A stretch of DNA of 21,136 bases from an uncultured Collinsella sp. (GTDB lineage Bacteria > Actinomycetota > Coriobacteriia > Coriobacteriales > Coriobacteriaceae): the NCBI GenBank assembly GCA_900552755.1, contig USAY01000023.1:1-21136 (forward strand), read 5' to 3'. How positions within the stretch are numbered: the first letter of the stretch is position 1; each line of letters begins with the position of its first letter. The notes below the pieces were generated by a model that was given only the letters and a program-made list of their open reading frames with translations, did not search any database and was not told where the DNA came from. Shown here piece after piece: positions 16,812-21,136 of the stretch. The translations under genes were made by a program, and so were the position numbers.

Positions 16812-17003
16812 TTGAAGATCGAAGTCGATGTGGACCAGCTGCGCGAGAGCCTGCTCGACCGCGCGGGGAGTGCGGCTGGCGCGGGCTTTCCGGCCGCTAT
16901 GCTCGACGTGATGGATATCGAGGATGAGTCGCCTCAAGAGCTCCTGGCCCGAGCCGAACGCGAAGGCCTCGACCTCCGTGACTTTGCCGTCGACGACGAC
17001 TAG
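16812..17003 (+). CDS. Hypothetical acidic 63-aa protein with TTG start
   Basis: This small acidic protein (MKIEVDVDQLRESLLDRAG to LRDFAVDDD) has no recognised family. It begins at a TTG 27 bases after the preceding stop, with a perfect AGGAGG (16799-16804) 7 nt upstream, so the unusual start codon is well supported. It probably forms a two-gene unit with the 454-aa gene. Helix-like segments (DQLRESLLDRA, PQELLARAEREGL) suggest a small helical partner or adaptor. It could be mistaken for an antitoxin, but no toxin-like neighbour is seen. Confidence 0.7.
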   Translation: MKIEVDVDQLRESLLDRAGSAAGAGFPAAMLDVMDIEDESPQELLARAEREGLDLRDFAVDDD

Positions 17004-17004
17004 G

Positions 17005-17025
17005 GTAGCTAATTTGGGAAGGGGC
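17005..17025 (+). repeat. REP-like motif, copy 1 (GTAGCTAATTTGGG family)
   Basis: The 21-base motif directly after the 63-aa gene stop is nearly identical to 20109-20129 (one difference) and is related to 17299-17320 (TGTAGCCAATTCGGGACGG). Weaker relatives occur near 20158 and 20408. All lie in intergenic DNA between convergent genes. Confidence 0.55.
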
Positions 17026-17110
17026 GTCTGCACCCGCAGCCGCGCGAAAATGCACGATAAGCCGTCGCAATGGAGTCTACTGACCTCGCGACTGTTCTAT
17101 TTTGACTGCA

Positions 17111-17286
17111 CGCTGGCTAAGTGAGTAGGCTTTATTGGAAATCCTGAGCACACGACTAATATGCTTCAACAAACCCGCAGGTCACAGACTTGTGCTTTGG
17201 TGACGTGGCCGGCAATTCGGCAAAAGTCTACTCACTTAGTCTTGAGAGACGCTAATTGTCCGCAACGAGACCCCAGCCGGGGCGAT
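17111..17286. repeat. 176-bp intergenic repeat module, copy A (123-bp inverted-repeat core)
   Basis: The module runs from CGCTGG to a conserved block starting ATTGTCCGCAACGAGACCCC. Its core (17117-17239) is bounded by inverted arms CTAAGTGAGTAGGCTTTA and AAAAGTCTACTCACTTAG, 16 of 18 matching. The middle keeps the conserved CAGGTCACAGACTTGTGCTTT. A second copy of identical length lies at 20205-20380. The 17004-17330 gap contains nothing else besides two REP-like motifs. It lies between the convergent 63-aa gene and the antiporter gene. It could be a non-autonomous mobile element or a bidirectional RNA hairpin/terminator. Confidence 0.7.
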
Positions 17287-17298
17287 TGATGCTCAAAT

Positions 17299-17320
17299 GT
17301 AGCCAATTCGGGACGGCTGC
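17299..17320 (+). repeat. REP-like motif, copy 2 (diverged)
   Basis: TGTAGCCAATTCGGGACGG is a diverged relative of the motifs at 17005 and 20109. It ends 10 bases before the antiporter stop codon. Confidence 0.35.
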
Positions 17321-17330
17321 CCTCTGGCCG

Positions 17331-18932
17331 CTACGACGCCAGGGTGGCAATGACGGCTTTGTCGCCGGCGTATATGAGGGTGTTGCCGTCGGGGATGATC
17401 ATTTGGCCGTCGCGCTTGAGCATTACCACGATAAACGGGTGCTTGCCCTGCGGCACGTCGCGTAGGCGCTGACCGGCCAGGCGACCGTGGGGTGTCACGG
17501 TGACCTCCCGCAGCGTAACCTCGGCACGCTCTTCAAACGTCGGCGCGGCCATAACCAGAAGGTCGCCTTCTTCAATTACAGTATCACCGTTGGGCAGCAC
17601 GGGGTGTGCGCCGTCGCGCAGCACCAGGACCACCAGCATGTCCGTCGCGCTGCCAATATCGGCGAGCGAGCGACCGGCAAACGGATGCCCCGCGCCCACC
17701 TTGAGCTTGACAAACGACATGCCGTCCTCGACGCGGTAGTCGTTAAAGGTGCGGCGCACGTCGCCTTCCGCGTCGATCATGTCGAGTTTCTTCGCCACTG
17801 CCGGCAGCAGCGAGCCCTGCACCACAATGCTCGACACGGCAATCACAAACACCAGGTCAAACAGGTCGTGACCGCCGGGAACACCGGCCACCACGGCAAA
17901 GAGACTAAACACGACCGAAGCTGCGCCGCGCAGGCCCGCCCAGCTTACGAGCGCAACCTGGCGGGGGTTCGTCTTAAAGGGCGCCAGCAGCATGCCCACG
18001 GCGATGGGGCGGCTCACGAAGAGCATAAACGCCATGAGTGCCAGGCCCGGCAGCAGCATTTGCGGCAGGCGGGCGGGCGTCACGAGCAGGCCGAGCAAAA
18101 AGAAGATGGTCATCTCGGCCATCTCGGTGAGGGTGTCGAAGAAGTGCGCCAGTTCGACCTTGCCGGTGATGTCGCTCGCGCCTAGCACAATGCCGGCAAG
18201 GTACACGGCTAAAAAGCCGTTGCCGCCCAGGTAGCTCGGCAGCGCGTAGGCGACGATGGCCACGGCGAACAAGAAGATGGTCTGCGCACCCTCGGCTGTT
18301 GCCTGCGCGCGTTCGATCAGGCGGCTGGATGTCCAGCCAATGGCAAGACCCAGCCCCACGCCTAGGATAATTTGCTTAGCCAGCAACACGGGGATGTTAA
18401 CGTCGCCGCCCGCCGCGAGTGTGGCGAGCACGGCGGTGAGCATGTAGGCGACGGGGTCGTTGGAGCCCGATTCGACCTCGAGCAGCGAGTCGGTGCCGCC
18501 TTTTAGCGAAAGACTGTGCTCGCGCAGCACACTAAAGACGCTGGCCGCATCGGTTGACGCCACGACCGAGCCCAGCAGCAGGCCGCCGATCCAGTCGAAG
18601 CCCAGTACAAAGTGCGCGAACACGCCGGTGATGCCAGCGGTGATGACGACGCCGAGCGTGCTCAGCAGCACCGCGGGCACGGCGACGGGCTTGGCACGGT
18701 CGATGTTGGTGTTAAAGCCGCCGTAGAACATGATGAACAGCAGCGCCGTGCTGCAGACGGTTTCGGTGAGCGCATAGTCGCTAAAGTCTATGTGCGCCGG
18801 ACCGTTGACGCCCAGCAGCATGCCCAGCGCGATAAAGATAAGCAGGGTGGGGAAGGGGAGCTTTTTTCCGACGGGTTTGATGGTCAGGCACAGAATAATG
18901 ACGAGGCCGATAAAAAGAAGTATCTGGTTCAT
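17331..18932 (-). CDS. nhaP2: CPA1-family cation/proton antiporter with two TrkA_C domains (NhaP2/CvrA-like)
   Basis: This is an inner-membrane monovalent cation (K+ or Na+)/H+ antiporter. The 533-aa protein has about 12 hydrophobic segments in residues 1-390, followed by a cytosolic tail. Antiporter hallmarks are STDAA (T127-D128) and ESGSNDP with the CPA1-type N158-D159 pair, plus the conserved WAGLRGAASVV. The tail contains two TrkA_C/RCK_C-like modules (about 400-465, with GHPFAGRSLADIG, and about 470-533, with GRLAGQRLRDVPQGKHPFIVVMLKRDG), the layout of K+/H+ antiporter NhaP2/CvrA. The cation cannot be fixed from sequence. An AGGAG lies 12 nt before the ATG, longer than ideal. It is transcribed towards repeat module A and away from the phosphatase gene. 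Confidence 0.9.
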   Translation of the reverse strand: MNQILLFIGLVIILCLTIKPVGKKLPFPTLLIFIALGMLLGVNGPAHIDFSDYALTETVCSTALLFIMFYGGFNTNIDRAKPVAVPAVLLSTLGVVITAGITGVFAHFVLGFDWIGGLLLGSVVASTDAASVFSVLREHSLSLKGGTDSLLEVESGSNDPVAYMLTAVLATLAAGGDVNIPVLLAKQIILGVGLGLAIGWTSSRLIERAQATAEGAQTIFLFAVAIVAYALPSYLGGNGFLAVYLAGIVLGASDITGKVELAHFFDTLTEMAEMTIFFLLGLLVTPARLPQMLLPGLALMAFMLFVSRPIAVGMLLAPFKTNPRQVALVSWAGLRGAASVVFSLFAVVAGVPGGHDLFDLVFVIAVSSIVVQGSLLPAVAKKLDMIDAEGDVRRTFNDYRVEDGMSFVKLKVGAGHPFAGRSLADIGSATDMLVVLVLRDGAHPVLPNGDTVIEEGDLLVMAAPTFEERAEVTLREVTVTPHGRLAGQRLRDVPQGKHPFIVVMLKRDGQMIIPDGNTLIYAGDKAVIATLAS

Positions 18933-19153
18933 GGATGGTGTCCGCTCCTGGGTGGTTGGCGTGGCACGGTCAGTTGTCTGCGATTATTTGTACCCAAAGA
19001 TGGTGGGTTATGGGGGCGGATTGCGGGCGTGCGCATTTTCGACACGAGGCAGCGGCGGAGCGCGAGGCTGGTCGGGGCGTTGGACCAGACAGTGTGGCGT
19101 GAGCGGTGCGGGTTGACAAGCGTGCGCCGACGACCGTTGACGGTATGCAACCC

Positions 19154-19207
19154 TTTCCAGCTTTATTGCAACGGAGTACAATGGGTAACGTTTAAGTTCA
19201 ACTTGAA
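19154..19207 (+). promoter_or_regulatory. Promoter and palindromic operator of the phosphatase gene
   Basis: A -35-like TTTCCA (19154-19159), 17-bp spacer and good -10 TACAAT (19177-19182) precede a palindrome TTCAA-c-TTGAA (19197-19207). The palindrome falls at or just after the expected start point, where a repressor could act. The rest of the 18933-19257 gap shows no gene. A promoter for the divergent antiporter must also lie there, but I cannot point to it. Confidence 0.45.
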
Positions 19208-19257
19208 GTTTTAGCCGTGGCATCGGGCTTCGGCCGTAATGCAGGGAAAGGCGTTCC

Positions 19258-20097
19258 ATGGCGATCTATGTGACATCTGATGCTCACGGGCACGTGCGTG
19301 CGCTTGACGAGGCCCTGTCCAAGATTTCGCTGGCGTCCGACGATACGTTGTATGTGCTGGGTGACATGATCGATCGCGGGCCCGATCCGGTCGGCGTTAT
19401 TAAGCTCGTGCGCTCGCTACCCAACGCTCTCGTGCTCAAGGGCAATCACGAGCAGATCATGCTCGACGCCATCATTGGCCAGGATCCGCTCGATGCCGAG
19501 ACCTGGGATATCAACGGCGGTTGGACTACCCGTCAGCAGCTCAACGATATGGAATTTGAGGCGTACGAGGAGCTCGTGCGTTGGATGGCGACGCTGCCGC
19601 TCTACGCGGTGGCCGAGACTGACGAGCGCCCGTACCTGCTGGTGCACGCCGGTATCCAGACCGAGGCGGCGCGGGCGTTTTTGCTTGAACATGGGGTTGA
19701 TTGTGCCGATGGTGCGGGGGCGGTGGATGCCGATCGCGATCTGCTGCAGCAGATGCTTGCGGTGCAGTCGTCCGATGACCTGCTGTGGATTCGCCATGGC
19801 TATTGGGATGCGCCGACGGGGCTGCTTTCTGCCGAGGGCAAGGGCCCGGTCGTGGTGAGCGGCCACACGCCCACGGTGTCGCTTGGGCGTTATTGCGAGG
19901 TGGGCGGTCTGGCGGGGCTCGACGAGGAGTCGGGGCGCGGGCAGATTGTGCGCCTGGGCGGCGAGGATACCGCCGGCGTGCCCGATCGCATCGACATCGA
20001 CTGCGCCGCCGCCACTGGCTCCGAGTTCGGCCGCGTCGGGATCCTGCGCCTGGACGACGGGGCCGAGTTCTACGCAAACATTCTTCCTGGCGAGTGA
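19258..20097 (+). CDS. PPP-family metallophosphatase
   Basis: This is a cytosolic two-metal phosphoesterase of the PPP/ApaH type: a bacterial Ser/Thr-protein-phosphatase-like or diadenosine-polyphosphatase-like enzyme. Metal-binding motifs are all present: SDAHGH (D8, H10), GDMIDRG (D36, D39, R40), GNHE (N63, H64), VHAGI near residue 130 and SGHTP near residue 202. The protein is 279 aa, normal for the family, with no signal peptide. The ATG at 19258 has AGGGAAAGG (19243-19251) upstream. It is monocistronic: divergent from the antiporter and convergent with the flippase gene. The substrate cannot be read from the sequence; phosphoprotein and Ap4A are both possible. Confidence 0.9.
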   Translation: MAIYVTSDAHGHVRALDEALSKISLASDDTLYVLGDMIDRGPDPVGVIKLVRSLPNALVLKGNHEQIMLDAIIGQDPLDAETWDINGGWTTRQQLNDMEFEAYEELVRWMATLPLYAVAETDERPYLLVHAGIQTEAARAFLLEHGVDCADGAGAVDADRDLLQQMLAVQSSDDLLWIRHGYWDAPTGLLSAEGKGPVVVSGHTPTVSLGRYCEVGGLAGLDEESGRGQIVRLGGEDTAGVPDRIDIDCAAATGSEFGRVGILRLDDGAEFYANILPGE

Positions 20098-20108
20098 TTA
20101 CGCAAGAG

Positions 20109-20129
20109 GTAGCTAATTTGGGACGGGGC
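20109..20129 (+). repeat. REP-like motif, copy 3
   Basis: GTAGCTAATTTGGGACGGGGC lies 11 bases after the phosphatase stop, in the same place relative to its gene as copy 1. It is followed by a T6 run (20130-20135), but no stem precedes that run, so I do not call a terminator. Confidence 0.55.
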
Positions 20130-20204
20130 TTTTTTGACTACTTTTGCCCTTCTGTCCGCTAATTGATTTTTCTGGGACGGGGATTAAATAATCATTTGGC
20201 TGCC

Positions 20205-20380
20205 CGCTGGCTAAGTGAGTAGACTTTTTTGGAAATGCCGAGCAACCAACATGTTTGCCTCAATAAAACTGCAGGTCACAGACTTGTGCTTTGTCGGTGT
20301 GGTCGGGGATTCGGTAAAAGTCTACTCACTTAGTTTTGCGTGATGTATATTGTCCGCAACGAGACCCCAACCGGGGTGAT
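20205..20380. repeat. 176-bp intergenic repeat module, copy B (123-bp inverted-repeat core)
   Basis: The organisation and length match copy A. The core (20211-20333) has perfect 18-bp inverted ends CTAAGTGAGTAGACTTTT and AAAAGTCTACTCACTTAG. A conserved block ATTGTCCGCAACGAGACCCC starts exactly 15 bases after the core, as in copy A, and contains a small ACCCC-aacc-GGGGT hairpin (20364-20377). It sits between the convergent phosphatase and flippase genes; the 20098-20414 gap holds no gene. Confidence 0.75.
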
Positions 20381-20414
20381 TCCAACGTAAATTCCGGTGA
20401 CCGGGGGCAGCTAA

Positions 20415-21136
20415 TTAGGCGCCGTACGGGTTGCGGTCGCGTTCGATGCGTTGGCGGATGTGGGCGTACTCGATAATCAGCAACACCAGGAGTAGAGCCA
20501 TGATGGCTAGGTAGCTCACCACGGCGCCCATCAGACCCAGCAGCTTAATCAGGATCACCGGCAGCACCACGCTTACGGCGAAGCAGATCAGGTAGATCTT
20601 GGTGACGTCGCCGGCGTGGCGCAACACCGTGATGATGGCGTAGATAAAGTCGATTGCCGCGGTGATGCCGCCGGCGACAACCATTAGCAGTGCCAACGTG
20701 CGGTAGCGCTCAAAGTTGAGGCCGTACATAAAGCTCATGATGGGGATGCCGGGGCCTGCCATAAATGCGGCGCACGCTCCGGTAATGACCACGATCAGTG
20801 CCATAACGGCAACAATAATCAGGTCGAAGCGGCGACGCTTGCGTGGATTCGCCCAAATACTCGACAGACGCAGGAGCTGCGGTTTATAGATAAATCCAAT
20901 GCTCAACAAAATGGCCTGCGCCGGAAAGAACAGGGCATTAAAGTACAGCTGATACTTGTAGGCCAGCGTGCCCTCCATCACGAACTTGGGCATGCTCTCG
21001 ATAAGGTTGAACAGGAACAGTGCACCAAAGAGCGGAGCGCACTGGACAAACAGGTGGCCGACCTCGCGCAGGCTCACGTGACGCGATTTTTCGGTCTCGA
21101 GCAGGGCGAGCGGCGCGGTGACCAGCACGAGCGAGG
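20415..21136 (-). CDS. Polysaccharide flippase-like membrane protein, C-terminal part (cut by window edge)
   Basis: The frame is open to the right edge, so only the last 240 or so residues are seen and the start is outside. It has about six to seven hydrophobic segments (GALFLFNLIE, LFFPAQAILLSIGFIY, LIIVAVMALIVVITGACAAFM, LALLMVVAGGITAAIDFIYAI, IYLICFAVSVVLPVILI, VVSYLAIMALLLVLLIIEY) with a basic loop NPRKRRRF and a charged tail ending RDRNPYGA. This resembles the C-terminal half of Wzx/MOP-type lipopolysaccharide or capsule repeat-unit flippases. The specific substrate is unknown. It is convergent with the phosphatase gene, with repeat module B between them. Confidence 0.75.
   Translation of the reverse strand, partial: SLVLVTAPLALLETEKSRHVSLREVGHLFVQCAPLFGALFLFNLIESMPKFVMEGTLAYKYQLYFNALFFPAQAILLSIGFIYKPQLLRLSSIWANPRKRRRFDLIIVAVMALIVVITGACAAFMAGPGIPIMSFMYGLNFERYRTLALLMVVAGGITAAIDFIYAIITVLRHAGDVTKIYLICFAVSVVLPVILIKLLGLMGAVVSYLAIMALLLVLLIIEYAHIRQRIERDRNPYGA

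Noticed and set aside
16812..17003. 63-aa protein as an antitoxin
   Set aside because: No toxin-like neighbour and no recognisable DNA-binding motif. Its pairing with the 454-aa gene alone does not support this.
17255..17286. T-box or other known riboswitch in the conserved block after the repeat core
   Set aside because: No T-box sequence or other riboswitch core I know is present, and the block lies between convergent 3' ends rather than upstream of a gene.

Overview
The window is a high-GC chromosomal segment from what looks like a gut actinobacterium, most likely a Coriobacteriia member of the Collinsella type. That guess rests on base composition, frequent GTG/TTG starts, GGAG-type ribosome sites and the look of the flanking genes; it is an inference, since no rRNA or marker gene is present. 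Its core, about 0.58 to 15.3 kb, is a complete-looking BREX type 1 phage-defence operon on the + strand, in the canonical order brxA-brxB-brxC-pglX-pglZ-brxL.

Three things make this BREX locus unusual. First, pglX is split in two. An N-terminal piece (838 aa: methyltransferase plus target-recognition region, ending right after the family's ETSWDF motif) and a C-terminal piece (about 322 aa) are separated by a foreign, AT-rich gene. That gene encodes a 281-aa protein with a HEPN-type R-x4-H motif and a C-terminal winged-helix-like segment. This puts a putative HEPN ribonuclease inside a DNA-methylation/exclusion operon, reminiscent of PrrC inside type I restriction operons. Second, the brxA start lies on a run of ten G residues, and the best ribosome-binding-site/GTG pair upstream is out of frame by exactly one G, which suggests slippage-based phase variation. 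Third, pglZ has a single-base frameshift at a six-G run near its 5' end, so the locus as sequenced would give little or only N-terminally truncated PglZ unless the run loses one G.

Layout: 1-300 holds a decayed Phd/YefM-like antitoxin on the - strand with a palindromic promoter region. 300-600 is the BREX leader, with inverted repeats. 0.6-15.3 kb is the BREX operon. 15.4-17.0 kb holds two unrecognised + strand genes (454 and 63 aa) that may or may not belong to BREX. 17.3-18.9 kb (-) is a CPA1-type cation/proton antiporter with two C-terminal TrkA_C-like domains. 19.3-20.1 kb (+) is a PPP-type metallophosphatase. 20.4 kb to the right edge (-) is the C-terminal part of a polysaccharide flippase-like membrane protein. 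Two 176-bp copies of a repeat module, each carrying a 123-bp inverted-repeat core, sit between the convergent gene pairs at 17.1 and 20.2 kb and flank the antiporter/phosphatase pair.

How the genes should work together, from what is known of BREX type 1: PglX methylates an asymmetric adenine site to mark self DNA, and the complex of BrxB, BrxC, PglX and PglZ with BrxL blocks replication of unmethylated phage DNA. The nested HEPN protein could add an RNA-targeting back-up, and the G runs could let the population switch the costly system on and off. These last two points are hypotheses.
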